From a virus, in IMG/VR virus record IMGVR_UViG_3300045119_000529, positions 1-22,953 of that record: a stretch of DNA of 22,953 nucleotides, one strand, 5' to 3'. Both the position numbers and the translations under genes were made by a program. Under the pieces are notes generated by a model, which did not search any database, had not been told where the DNA came from, and worked only from the letters and a program-made list of their open reading frames with translations. Shown here piece by piece: positions 7,650-14,771 of the stretch (positions within the stretch are counted from its first letter, which is position 1; each line of letters starts with the position of its first letter).

Positions 7650-9494
7650 TTAGCCCTTGCTACGGCCGGCCGGCGCCTCGGCGCTCGTCGGCGCCGGCCA
7701 GGCGACGCCGGTCAGGTACTTGACCGCGTTCGGGTTGGCCTTCGCCCAGTTGATGAACCGCTCGGCGCGGAGCCCGACGCAGTTGTTCTGCCAGAGCGAG
7801 ACGAGCACCGTGGTCGCATCGGCCGGCGACATCGGCGCGCTGTCCATCTGGAGCGAGGCCTGCTCGGAGGCGTCGATCGTCACGCCGCCATCGTCGGCGT
7901 ACAGCACGAGCGACGGCTGCAGCGCGATCACGTTGCCGCCCGCGGCCTGACTCGTGATGAACGTCAGCCCCTTGTACGTGCCGCCGGCGACCGTGATCCC
8001 CGGGAACTCGGGCGAGCCGTCCAGGTTCGTCCGGAACGTCAACGCGAGCGCGTTGGCCGCCGACATGATGAACGTGACGCCGCCCACCGCGATGTTGTTG
8101 GTCGCGAAATGACTGATCAGGCTGATGATGTCGGCGAGTGGATTGACGGTCGCCGCGGCCGTCGGCGCGCCGTTGGTGATCGACGCCGGATTGACGCCCG
8201 CGACCGCGGCGACGGCCGGGTCGATGAACTGCTGATCGAGGAACTGCGCAATGCCGGCGATCATGTCGGCGCGGACGAGCGCCTCGGCGCTCGGGTTGCT
8301 CAGCATGACCAGTTCCTTCGTCAGGACGATGATCCCGGCGGCCTTCGAGACGCCGAGCGACGTCGACGAGAACGCGAGCTTCGAGACGGGCTTCGGCTTG
8401 GCTTCCCCCACCCAGCCATACGTGCCGCCGGCGGTCTGGGTCGGGACCTTCGTGTTGAAGGGCACCTGGCGCAGGCCGGGGATCTTGCCGAGGATGGTCG
8501 CCGGCCGCAGGAGCTCGATGAACTCATTCGAGACGTTCTGGTTGACGAGCGGCGACGCCCAGGTCGCGTCGGTCGTCGTCCCAGGCGCGACCGCGGCCTT
8601 CAGATAGAGCGCGACCTCGGGCGTCGAATCCTTCCAGCGCTCCGCATACTCGATGGCGTCGCGGACGTTGCCCTTGCAGACCAGCTGCGCGCAGGCGGCA
8701 CGAACGAACGCCGTGCCGAGCGGGACGTTGGCCTTGACCGAGATCGAGGGGTATATCGCGCGCGGGGCCGGCGGGGCTGGAACCGGCACGGCGGCCTTGA
8801 TTTGCAGTTCCTCGAGGTTTTGCCAGCGGGCCCGATCGGCGTCAATACTCTTCCGCTGGAGCGCCAGGCCGTCATACTCCGCGGCCAGGTCGGGCTGCGT
8901 CGTCAGGCCGTCGGCGGCGGTGGTTTCCATGATCTCTTCCATCCGCCTCGTCACCGCCGCGCCCTTGTTTTCCAGGTTCTGAATGTGCTCAGAGATCGTC
9001 GGCTTCATCGGGTTCTCCATGCGGCGCGGGGCCGCCAATGACTTCACAAGGCGGATCGTGGCGCTCGCATTCGCGGGAATCGTCACGAGAGAGAGCTCAC
9101 AGATTTCCGTTTTCACGAGCTTGCGCGCGCCGTTCTTGAGGTACTCCACGCCGCCATCGAGGACGCGAAAGCCGATCGAGGCGCCGGAGATCACGCCGGC
9201 CTTGAGACACTGCCAGGCGTCATCGATCCGCGCCTTGAGCGGGCCGGGCTCGTCGATCTGCGGGAAGGTCGCCTCGAACGTAATGCCCGCGGGCGTGGCC
9301 GTCAGGTACGCCGTGCCGATCGGCGCCGCCGTGTCGTGATGCAGCAGGAGCGGGAGGGGATTGCGGAACGTGGCGCCCGCCGGGTCGAGGATATCCCCCT
9401 GGCGATCGAGCTCGGGCGTCGACGCAATGCCGGTAATTATCCGGCGGGACGGCTCAACCGCTTTGACCTCGAGCAGGGCGTAGGCACGTTCCAC
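7650..9494 (-). CDS. Prohead protease-major capsid protein fusion (HK97 fold)
   Basis: One 614-residue ORF holds two proteins usually encoded separately. Residues 1-155 are an HK97/S78-type prohead protease: 'RIITGIASTPELDRQGDILD', 'LPLLLHHD' (likely catalytic His 52 or 53), 'LKAGVISGASIGF' (likely Ser 106) and 'KTEICELSLVTIPAN' (likely acidic residue Glu 133). Residues 163-614 are an HK97-fold capsid protein: a helical delta-like scaffold segment (165-240), then the shell domain with 'VNQNVSNEFIELLRPATIL', 'GGTYGWVGEAKPKPVSKLAF', 'KAAGIIVLTKELV', 'DQQFIDPAVAA' and 'FINWAKANPNAVKYLTG'. The GTG start at 9494 lacks an obvious ribosome site. An internal ATG at 9008 has a good one, so free capsid protein may be made as well. 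The capsid subunit would also be freed by cleavage after the delta domain. Confidence 0.93.
   Translation of the reverse strand: MERAYALLEVKAVEPSRRIITGIASTPELDRQGDILDPAGATFRNPLPLLLHHDTAAPIGTAYLTATPAGITFEATFPQIDEPGPLKARIDDAWQCLKAGVISGASIGFRVLDGGVEYLKNGARKLVKTEICELSLVTIPANASATIRLVKSLAAPRRMENPMKPTISEHIQNLENKGAAVTRRMEEIMETTAADGLTTQPDLAAEYDGLALQRKSIDADRARWQNLEELQIKAAVPVPAPPAPRAIYPSISVKANVPLGTAFVRAACAQLVCKGNVRDAIEYAERWKDSTPEVALYLKAAVAPGTTTDATWASPLVNQNVSNEFIELLRPATILGKIPGLRQVPFNTKVPTQTAGGTYGWVGEAKPKPVSKLAFSSTSLGVSKAAGIIVLTKELVMLSNPSAEALVRADMIAGIAQFLDQQFIDPAVAAVAGVNPASITNGAPTAAATVNPLADIISLISHFATNNIAVGGVTFIMSAANALALTFRTNLDGSPEFPGITVAGGTYKGLTFITSQAAGGNVIALQPSLVLYADDGGVTIDASEQASLQMDSAPMSPADATTVLVSLWQNNCVGLRAERFINWAKANPNAVKYLTGVAWPAPTSAEAPAGRSKG
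9006..9018 (-). promoter_or_regulatory. Candidate internal ribosome site and start for free capsid protein
   Basis: On the minus strand GGAG (9018-9015) is followed by a 6-base spacer and ATG (9008-9006, codon 163 of the fusion), giving 'MKPTISEHIQ', a typical capsid delta-domain beginning. The ATG four codons earlier lacks such a site. Initiation here would give a 452-residue capsid protein without the protease. Confidence 0.5.
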
Positions 9495-9515
9495 GGTTCA
9501 CGAGTGGAACACCGC

Positions 9516-9537
9516 CGCGCCGGGCGCGCTATTTTTT
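9516..9537 (+). terminator. Possible rho-independent terminator facing right (antisense to the operon)
   Basis: On the plus strand a short perfect stem CGCGC / GCGCG with loop CGG (9516-9528) is followed by TA and then six T (9532-9537). It overlaps the stop of the ribbon-helix-helix gene on the other strand. The stem is only 5 bp. No plus-strand gene ends here, so it could only stop antisense transcripts, or it may be chance. Confidence 0.25.
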
Positions 9538-9699
9538 AGTTGTTTTTGTGCTGAGCGCGAGCCGAATCATGGCCGGGATCGAGACGTCCAGCCGGCGCGC
9601 CGCCGCGCAGAACTGATCGTATTGCTTGCGCGGGAGCGTGATCGTCACCAGCTGCGAGCCGTCATCCTCGTCGACGCGCGGCCGGCCGCGGCGCTTCAC
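9529..9699 (-). CDS. Small ribbon-helix-helix-like DNA-binding protein
   Basis: A 56-residue protein whose GTG start overlaps the TerL stop (GTGA). A basic, Arg/Gly-rich N-terminus ('RRGRPRVDEDD') leads into 'QLVTITLPRKQYDQFCAAAR' and 'DVSIPAMIRLAL', a strand followed by two helices in the register of Arc/CopG/MetJ-type ribbon-helix-helix proteins. These bind DNA as dimers and often repress promoters. The frame extends upstream only as a shadow of TerL. Placed between the terminase and capsid genes, it could modulate late expression or packaging; neither is shown. Confidence 0.75.
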   Translation of the reverse strand: MKRRGRPRVDEDDGSQLVTITLPRKQYDQFCAAARRLDVSIPAMIRLALSTKTTKK

Positions 9700-11309
9700 C
9701 CGACCACCACCATCTCGTAGCTCGGCGCCGACGCCGGCGCGAGGCGGTTCATGAGGTCGACGGCCATGATGAGCGCCACGACGCCGTCGATCTTCTCGGT
9801 CGAGCGGTCTTTGTTCGGCCGGAGATTGCCGGCCGCATCGGTCTCGACGGCGACGTTGCTGACATTCCAGCGCAGGACCGGGTGCCCGTCGTGACGCAGC
9901 CGGCGGCCGAGGATCGCCTGCTCGAGCGACTTGGTCGGCGCCGAGAGCGACGCGAAGCCCTGGCGCATTGACACGCACGGGAAGCCGTCCTGCTGCTGCA
10001 GGCGCGAGACCAGGTCAGTGGCGTTCCACGGATCGAAGGCGATCATCTGGAGCGAGAACTCGGCGGCCCATTGTCGCAGGGTTTGCCGGAGCGCATCGTA
10101 GTCGACGACCGCGCCCGGCGTCGAGGTCAGGACGCCCTGGCGCGCCCATTCGTCGTACGGGACGTGATCGCGGCGGGACCGTTCCCGGATGCGTTCTTCA
10201 GGCACAAAGAACTGGGCCAGGACGTCGAACCCGAGCTCGTCGGGAAAGACCGCCACGAGGGCCGTCAGGTCGGTCGTCGTGCTCAGGTCCATCCCGACGT
10301 AGCAGCGGCGCTTGGCGAGGGCCTGGCGGGCCACGGGCTGCAGGCAGGCATCCCAGGCCGGCATCTGGATCCACCGGGCGACCTGCTCGGTCCACTGGTT
10401 CAGGTACAGCCGGCGGAACGTGTTCTCCTGCGCGGGGATCGCCTGCGCCCGGGCCGCCAGAATCTGCATGTCCTCGAGCGAGCGGAAATCGCCGAGCGCG
10501 GGGTTGGCCTTCCGCCATACCCGGCGCTTCGTCCAGTCGGCGTCTTCAGGCGCCTCATAGAGAATCGGGAGAAACGTCGGATCCAGCGCCGGCCGCTCCT
10601 GCACCTTCTTCGCGTGCGCGTACAGCTCCCAGAGGATCGAATGGCGATCGTACCCCGCGGTCGAGATCACGAGCAGCAGCGGCTGCTCCCGGCCTCCCAT
10701 CGACGTCGAGAGCACGTCATACAGCCGGCGATCGGGCGCCGCATGGAGTTCGTCGTAGATGACCATCGATGCATTGAAGCCGTGCTTGCTGTGCGCCTCG
10801 GCCGCGATGGCCCGGCAGACACTGCCGGTCGATGGATGGACGATCCGTTTCTGGGACTCGATGATGTAACACGCCTCATCGAGCGCCGGGTCGTTCCGGA
10901 CCATTTGCGCGGCGACGCCAAAGACCAGACCGGCCTGATCGCGATCGGCGGCCGCCGAGTACACCTCGGCGCCCGCCTCGCCATCCGCCACGAGCCCATA
11001 GAGCGCAATCGCCGCCGCGAGCTCCGTTTTCCCGTTCTTGCGCGGCAGCATGAGCAGGCACGTCCGGTACTGGCGGCGCCCATCGGGCCGCTTCTTAAAG
11101 AGCTGCTTGAGGATGCGGACCTGCCAGGGGCGCAGGTGGAAGGGCTGCCCGGCGAACTTGCCCTTGGTGTGGGTCAGGCGGTTGATGAACGCGATCGGGT
11201 CTTGCGCCGGCTCCGGGGGACCCAAGGGCCCCTCGTGACGGGTGGGTGCGTTCCGGTTCCATCCGCCTCGCCGGCTGGGTTTCGCCGGAAAGACGATGGG
11301 ATCAGCCAT
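9696..11309 (-). CDS. terL: Terminase large subunit (HK97/Terminase_1 type)
   Basis: A 537-residue motor-nuclease that packages DNA into proheads. The ATPase half has an adenine-binding-like 'HLRPWQVRILKQLF' (58-71), Walker A 'LPRKNGKT' (88-95), Walker B 'MVIYDELH' (182-189, D186/E187) and a coupling motif 'LLLVISTAG' (210-218). The nuclease half has 'VGMDLSTTTDLTAL' (acidic D340 and D346), 'MIAFDPWNATDLV' and, near the C-terminus, 'KIDGVVALIMAVD', giving the RNase H-like acidic cluster. All expected catalytic residues seem present. The ATG at 11309 has only a poor ribosome site, and the preceding 128 bases are unusually AT-rich, so the gene may have its own transcription signal. It is followed directly by the overlapping small DNA-binding protein. 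Confidence 0.97.
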   Translation of the reverse strand: MADPIVFPAKPSRRGGWNRNAPTRHEGPLGPPEPAQDPIAFINRLTHTKGKFAGQPFHLRPWQVRILKQLFKKRPDGRRQYRTCLLMLPRKNGKTELAAAIALYGLVADGEAGAEVYSAAADRDQAGLVFGVAAQMVRNDPALDEACYIIESQKRIVHPSTGSVCRAIAAEAHSKHGFNASMVIYDELHAAPDRRLYDVLSTSMGGREQPLLLVISTAGYDRHSILWELYAHAKKVQERPALDPTFLPILYEAPEDADWTKRRVWRKANPALGDFRSLEDMQILAARAQAIPAQENTFRRLYLNQWTEQVARWIQMPAWDACLQPVARQALAKRRCYVGMDLSTTTDLTALVAVFPDELGFDVLAQFFVPEERIRERSRRDHVPYDEWARQGVLTSTPGAVVDYDALRQTLRQWAAEFSLQMIAFDPWNATDLVSRLQQQDGFPCVSMRQGFASLSAPTKSLEQAILGRRLRHDGHPVLRWNVSNVAVETDAAGNLRPNKDRSTEKIDGVVALIMAVDLMNRLAPASAPSYEMVVVG

Positions 11310-11437
11310 AGGTCACATAGGCAAAGGTTGCACGAGACGCTGGGATGGTTTCCTGGAGTGTCCAGTTCCAACACCGGAATGCCCCCCACTGTAACTATAT
11401 ATATCCAAAGAACTTACCGTTGTTTCTACCTATCCTT
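11310..11437. other. AT-rich intergenic stretch before terL
   Basis: These 128 bases are one of the few real gaps in the minus-strand operon and contain AT-rich sequence (TATATAT around 11396-11403, T-rich runs at 11415-11440), unlike the GC-rich surroundings. A -10-like TATATA is present reading leftwards, but no convincing -35 at 16-18 bases. A short out-of-frame ORF enters terL from here and looks like chance. Confidence 0.4.
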
Positions 11438-12220
11438 TTACCCATGCTTGTATAGCCGTCGGTTCGCCGCTCGAGTCAGCGCGATCAACTCCGCCAACTT
11501 GTTACGTTCATCCACTGGAACATGCTGGATCGATGGATACCGGCGCCCTTTCTTCCACTTACTGATCTGCCTGTCACACCTGCGCGAACAGCAGACAGCA
11601 CGAGGATAGCCACGAAACGATCGGCCGCAATTTGGGCAGATATGTGCCACGCCTAACAGACGCGCCACCGAATGACCCGCACGAACCCGCGCCGCCATGA
11701 TTTCCGCGATACACGGCGCACAAAAGCCCGTCGCGAATTGTGTAATCGCCGCGCCACAGCGACAGAATCGGCCCATTACCGAGTGATCCGCCGGCAAGCG
11801 CTTACGCAGCTCGAGCGCAAAGCTCCGCGCAAACGCCCGTTCCGCCCGCCGCGCCTCGAGCGCCTCCGCCTCCGCACTTGCCGCCACTTCCGCGCGCGCG
11901 TGCTTCGCCCTGAAGTAACACGCCCGCGAGCAGTACTTGTTGTTTTGACAGCGAGCCGTGCAGACACTCCGCTTCGGTCGGAACGATTGGCCGCAGTGTT
12001 GACAAATATGAATCTGTCGCCGACGCTCTGCCCAGTAGCACGTTAAACACTTGGCTGCTGTATTGGCGCGCGGACGTCCACAGGCACACACGTAGTAATG
12101 CCCAGGTTGCCGTGAGGGGTACGTCTTGGCGTACTCACGTCGACAGGCATCACATCGGCGGCGTGGTGATCCCCGTCTTGGACGAGGGACCGCCACGCCG
12201 CAATCCGCACACACCGTCAC
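11438..12220 (-). CDS. Multi-zinc-knuckle protein of unknown function
   Basis: A 260-residue basic protein with at least five pairs of Cys knuckles: 'CADCG' (4-8), 'RRCDACRREY', 'CACGRP' paired with 'KCLTCYWAERR', 'ICQHCGQSFRPKRSVCTARC' with 'YCSRACYFRAKHAR', 'FCRCGAA' with 'GFCAPCIAEI', and 'ICPNCGRSFRG' with 'CCSRRCDRQISKWKKGRRYP'. The knuckle style resembles zinc ribbons attached to phage HNH nucleases, yet no HNH or other catalytic motif is visible. A helical Ala/Glu/Arg-rich region lies between the fourth and fifth units. It starts with GTG overlapping the upstream gene (GTGA) and is followed by an AT-rich gap before terL. It may bind DNA or RNA; a degenerate mobile endonuclease is the main alternative. 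Confidence 0.8.
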   Translation of the reverse strand: MTVCADCGVAVPRPRRGSPRRRCDACRREYAKTYPSRQPGHYYVCACGRPRANTAAKCLTCYWAERRRQIHICQHCGQSFRPKRSVCTARCQNNKYCSRACYFRAKHARAEVAASAEAEALEARRAERAFARSFALELRKRLPADHSVMGRFCRCGAAITQFATGFCAPCIAEIMAARVRAGHSVARLLGVAHICPNCGRSFRGYPRAVCCSRRCDRQISKWKKGRRYPSIQHVPVDERNKLAELIALTRAANRRLYKHG

Positions 12221-12537
12221 TTCGCTGCCTTGAGCGCCACGACTTCACCAGGGACGATCGTCTCGGGAAGCAGACCGGCAGACTTTGCGATCTCGAGCGT
12301 CGCTTCTGGCCCGATACCGGTTTGCCGTGCCGCAATCATCATCATGCCGATCATGTTGTTGTGACTTGCACGCCAGCGGGTATAGCCGCCAACTGCGGCA
12401 ATCGCGATCTGCACGCGACGTAGACGCTCTGGATCTTTCCCGCGATAGGTTCCAAGAAACTCTTTAATTTCCTTTGCGCCAACTAAGGCCGCTTCTTCGA
12501 GGGCTTCGTGCAGTGCTTCAGTGACTCGTCTCGGCAT
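12217..12537 (-). CDS. Hypothetical protein, small-terminase candidate by position
   Basis: A 106-residue protein with a strong ribosome site (GAGGAGG, 4 bases before ATG 12537). It is mostly helical: 'EALHEALEEAALVGAKEIKE', 'KDPERLRRVQIAIAAVGGYT', 'NNMIGMMMIAARQTG', then a Pro-containing tail 'GLLPETIVPGEVVAL'. It lies between an HNH gene and (after the zinc-knuckle gene) terL, exactly where TerS sits in HK97-like phages. The short length and absence of a clear N-terminal HTH make this tentative. No other TerS candidate is visible nearby. The last codons overlap the next gene's GTG. Confidence 0.45.
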   Translation of the reverse strand: MPRRVTEALHEALEEAALVGAKEIKEFLGTYRGKDPERLRRVQIAIAAVGGYTRWRASHNNMIGMMMIAARQTGIGPEATLEIAKSAGLLPETIVPGEVVALKAAK

Positions 12538-12555
12538 GTGTCCTCCTCGGTTGTG

Positions 12556-12888
12556 TTACTCCCCACGTTGCGTCTTCTGCGCATGGCAGCGACGACAGAG
12601 CGCTTGCAAGTTCGCGCGGTTCCAGAAGAGGGCCAGGATCCCGCCATGTCGGCGGATGTGGTCGACCTCGAGATGGAGCGCGACCTTGTGACAGAGGGCG
12701 CAGGTGTACGCCGCGTCGCGCAGGATCTCGGCCCGGAGCGCCTTCCACTGCGGCGTGCGGTACCAGCGCCGGAGCGCGTAGTTCGGGCGTGCGTGCTCGA
12801 GGTCGACGGCATGGGCGAGACAGCGGCGGCGCAGGGTCAGGGCCGAGCAGCCGGGCACGACGCAGAAGTGCGGCGCTTGCGCGGGCAT
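12556..12888 (-). CDS. HNH endonuclease (packaging-associated type)
   Basis: A 110-residue protein, start ATG 12888 chosen because it forms a TGATG overlap with the upstream gene; longer in-frame starts are shadows. It carries 'PHFCVVPGC', a zinc pair 'YTCALCHK', the HNH core 'LHLEVDHIRRHGG' with 'FWNRANLQALCRRCHAQKTQ', thus His in DHI, Asn in NRANL and His in CRRCH. Small HNH proteins of this kind beside terminase genes (for example HK97 gp74) assist TerL in genome cutting and head morphogenesis. That role is inferred here from position. It ends 19 bases before the next start. Confidence 0.9.
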   Translation of the reverse strand: MPAQAPHFCVVPGCSALTLRRRCLAHAVDLEHARPNYALRRWYRTPQWKALRAEILRDAAYTCALCHKVALHLEVDHIRRHGGILALFWNRANLQALCRRCHAQKTQRGE

Positions 12889-13049
12889 CACGTATGCCGC
12901 GCCCATTCCTGCGGGGTATAGCCGCGGTCTTTGTAGCCCTGCAACAGCAGGGCGCGCTCGAACTCGGCCTGTAAGCGGGCCGCGATGCGCTCGCACTGTC
13001 GGCAGCGCCGATGCCAGCCATGCAGACAGGGCAAGCGGATCGCCGTCAT
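12888..13049 (-). CDS. Small Cys/His-containing protein
   Basis: A 53-residue basic protein with ATG at 13049 (ATGA overlap with the upstream gene) and TGATG overlap into the HNH gene. It has 'LPCLHGWHRRCRQCERIAAR', a compact C-H-H-C-C set that could bind one metal, followed by a helix 'LQAEFERALLLQGYKDRGY' and 'TPQEWARHT'. No family is recognised. The frame continues upstream as a shadow, so the short start is chosen on the overlap. The two-sided stop/start overlap supports a genuine gene. Confidence 0.65.
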   Translation of the reverse strand: MTAIRLPCLHGWHRRCRQCERIAARLQAEFERALLLQGYKDRGYTPQEWARHT

Positions 13050-13237
13050 GGTGGCCCCTTGCGCGCCGCCAGGGCGGGCAGCTCGGGAAAGCGGGCGCGC
13101 ATCGTCGCCTGCTCCTGCTCGGTCCGGGTGATCAAGGGCGCGCGCCGACCGCAGGTGTGACAGACCAGGACCACCCGACCATCGGGCAGCCGCTCGCGCC
13201 ACGTATGCGGGTGATCGCACCAGAAGGCCCAGCGCAT
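13046..13237 (-). CDS. Small zinc-finger-like protein
   Basis: A 63-residue protein beginning 'MRWAFWCDHPHTWRERLPDG' and continuing 'VVLVCHTCGRRAPL', giving C-x2-H near the N-terminus and C-x2-C about 16 residues later, a plausible one-zinc ribbon. The C-terminal half is a charged helix ('TRTEQEQATMRARFPEL'). It starts 4 bases after the PEP-CTERM gene's stop and overlaps the next gene by ATGA. Function unknown; small ribbons like this in phage early regions may bind host proteins or nucleic acid. Confidence 0.65.
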   Translation of the reverse strand: MRWAFWCDHPHTWRERLPDGRVVLVCHTCGRRAPLITRTEQEQATMRARFPELPALAARKGPP

Positions 13238-13241
13238 CGCA

Positions 13242-13919
13242 TCACCGGCGACGCCGCCCCATCCGACGACGGCCCAGCGCGACCAGCCCGACCAGGCCCG
13301 TGCCGAACAGCAGCACCGTCGCGGGCTCGGGCACCGGCGCCGCCGTCGCGTTGAACGTGCCCGTCGCGTCGGCCGTCCCGCTGCGGATCGACGTGCCGGT
13401 GACGCCGAGCCCGCCCTGGTTCAGGTTGCTGAAGCTGAACGCCATGCCGCGGGGCAGGCCGAGCAGGGTCGGGTCGAGCACCGTCGAGCTGCCCGAGAAG
13501 GTGTTCGGCGGCTGACTGGCCTGGAGCGTCGGATTCGTGCCGCCCAGGCTGCCCTGGATCAAGTCGGTGAACGTCACGGTCAGCAAGTTCACCGGTCCCT
13601 GGGTGATCGACAGGCTGCCGCCGAACGCCTCGGTCAGCGCCTGGCCGTTGACGGTCGCCGGGCCGAGACTCGCCGCCGAGAGGTTCAGCGTGAAGACGCC
13701 GGGCGTGACGCCGCCGCAGCCCGCCACGAGACAGAAGGCGGGATCGAAGACCACGACGATCGGCACGTTGGTCGCCGTGAGCGTGGTCGTGGTCCCGTTG
13801 CCGCTGAAGATGAACGGCGTCGTAAACCCGACCTCGGTGAACTGCAAGATCGTACTGGCCGAGGCCGTCGACACGAAGCCCACGCAGCACAACCACCCCA
13901 ACAACACGGCTTTTTTCAT
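13242..13919 (-). CDS. Secreted PEP-CTERM surface protein encoded by the phage
   Basis: A 225-residue protein with AGGAGA before ATG 13919. Residues 1-21 are a signal peptide ('MKKAVLLGWLCCVGFVSTAS', cleavage likely after A21). The body is Thr/Ser/Gly-rich and beta-like ('LQFTEVGFTTPFIFSGNG', 'FTLNLSAASLGPATV') with one Cys pair. Residues 196-225 form a full PEP-CTERM sorting signal: V-P-E-P at 196-199, a hydrophobic helix 'ATVLLFGTGLVGLVALG' and an Arg-rich end (RRRMGRRRR). Such tails are recognised by exosortase in the host inner membrane and lead proteins to the cell surface or exopolysaccharide. The gene overlaps the upstream phage gene by ATGA, so it is part of the operon rather than a separate moron unit. 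A role such as changing the host surface or excluding other phages is inference. The same frame extends upstream as a shadow. Confidence 0.9.
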   Translation of the reverse strand: MKKAVLLGWLCCVGFVSTASASTILQFTEVGFTTPFIFSGNGTTTTLTATNVPIVVVFDPAFCLVAGCGGVTPGVFTLNLSAASLGPATVNGQALTEAFGGSLSITQGPVNLLTVTFTDLIQGSLGGTNPTLQASQPPNTFSGSSTVLDPTLLGLPRGMAFSFSNLNQGGLGVTGTSIRSGTADATGTFNATAAPVPEPATVLLFGTGLVGLVALGRRRMGRRRR

Positions 13920-14245
13920 CTGACTTCTCCTGTGACATCTTGCGTCGCCTTGACGCGCGCGATCGCGTCCGTGTGTCCGATGAGCGCGTCCGCACGCGAC
14001 GGATACCGCTGCTGGTACCCGTCGTCGACCCCGCCGAAAATCATCGTTTCCCACAGCAGCGGCCGACCGCCGCCGAACGCATGATCGAGCGCGAGAAACA
14101 CCGTCGAGACCCGCACCTCGCCGACCTGATCGACTCGGACCACGCGATCGGCCGTCTCGAACCAGTCGGCCCACATCCGCGGATCGTCAATCGCGAGCGG
14201 TTCCCCGTCGACGCCGAGTACGTATAAATGCGATCGGTGCTTCAT
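13916..14245 (-). CDS. Conserved phage hypothetical protein
   Basis: A 109-residue protein; ATG 14245 chosen for the ATGA overlap with the upstream stop. The sequence 'YVLGVDGEPLAIDDPRMWAD' leads to 'VRVSTVFLALDHAFGGGRPL', 'LWETMIFGG' and 'YQQRYPSRADALIGHTDAIA'. The pattern 'vsTvFLgLdh.fg...pllfEtMvfgg...g...ry.t..eA..gH' is one I have seen in many phage and prophage hypothetical proteins, but I know of no established function. It is soluble, with no signal peptide. It precedes and overlaps the PEP-CTERM gene. Confidence 0.8.
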   Translation of the reverse strand: MKHRSHLYVLGVDGEPLAIDDPRMWADWFETADRVVRVDQVGEVRVSTVFLALDHAFGGGRPLLWETMIFGGVDDGYQQRYPSRADALIGHTDAIARVKATQDVTGEVR

Positions 14246-14511
14246 GTACCCTCCGGTAGGATCCAGACGTCGCCGGGTTCGACGCGCGGGCCGCCACACC
14301 CGGCACATAACACGATGCCCGGGCGCACGGCGGCCCGGAATCCCGGAATCGGACGGTAGCGGACGAGCCCCGCGCAGGCGGTGCACGCCCCGAGCTCGTC
14401 GCCGGCGAACGACCAGGGCAGCTCGAGGCGCCGACCGATCACGAGGATCACACTCTGACCAGACCGGTCACACCCCATGCCAGGATCCCCCAGGAACGTA
14501 TGCAAGCTCAC
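14242..14511 (-). CDS. Small zinc-ribbon protein
   Basis: An 89-residue protein with GTG at 14511 overlapping the upstream stop (GTGA). A first half with strands 'SGQSVILVIGRRLELPWSF' is followed by 'GACTACAGLVRY' and 'GIVLCAGCGGPRVEPGDVWI': two C-x2-C knuckles about 27 residues apart, a standard four-Cys zinc ribbon. Function unknown. An in-frame ATG twelve codons in is an alternative start but would lose the overlap. It belongs to the run of small Cys-rich proteins in the early region. Confidence 0.75.
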   Translation of the reverse strand: MSLHTFLGDPGMGCDRSGQSVILVIGRRLELPWSFAGDELGACTACAGLVRYRPIPGFRAAVRPGIVLCAGCGGPRVEPGDVWILPEGT

Positions 14512-14771
14512 CGCCGGGCGACACTCAACGGCGATCGCTGCTCAAGTCGAGCCGTCGCGTCTTCGTCGTCATCCTGGATAAAGCCGGTGCTATTCACCTG
14601 GCCGCGCACCTTCAGAAAATCCACTTCCACCTTTGCGGACTCGACGATCACCTTCGCGACCTCGGCGACCGCGCGCGCGCGATCGATCTCCATCGGCTTC
14701 CCGGTATCGCGGAGAGACGCGAGCGTCTCGAACAAGTGCTTACGCAGATCGTTGATGTTGTTCTTCGGCAT
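14508..14771 (-). CDS. Conserved phage early protein of unknown function
   Basis: An 87-residue helical protein. I take ATG 14771 ('MPKNNINDLRKHLFETLASL') rather than a TTG further upstream, because related phage proteins begin near 'INDLRdhLF.tl..L'. The middle 'MEIDRARAVAEVAKVIVESA' and 'KVEVDFLKVRGQ' continue that pattern, known from many temperate phage replication regions as a hypothetical protein; I know of no proven role. The start lies inside the end of the HNH gene (32-base overlap). The C-terminus is acidic, then basic. Confidence 0.8.
   Translation of the reverse strand: MPKNNINDLRKHLFETLASLRDTGKPMEIDRARAVAEVAKVIVESAKVEVDFLKVRGQVNSTGFIQDDDEDATARLEQRSPLSVARR

Noticed and set aside
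11174-11389. 71-residue ORF reading into the start of terL from the AT-rich gap
   Set aside because: It lies out of frame over the terL N-terminus and has no ribosome site or recognisable motif.
10071-11609. Plus-strand open frame of 512 residues opposite terL
   Set aside because: Antisense shadow; the composition is Arg-rich without motifs, while the minus strand carries an intact terminase.
13911-13916. T6 run considered as a terminator
   Set aside because: It is the Lys codons at the start of the PEP-CTERM signal peptide read on the other strand, with no adjacent stem.
13920-14174. Upstream extension of the PEP-CTERM frame to 14174
   Set aside because: That part overlaps the conserved phage gene out of frame and is Arg-rich shadow; signal peptide and ribosome site fix the start at 13919.
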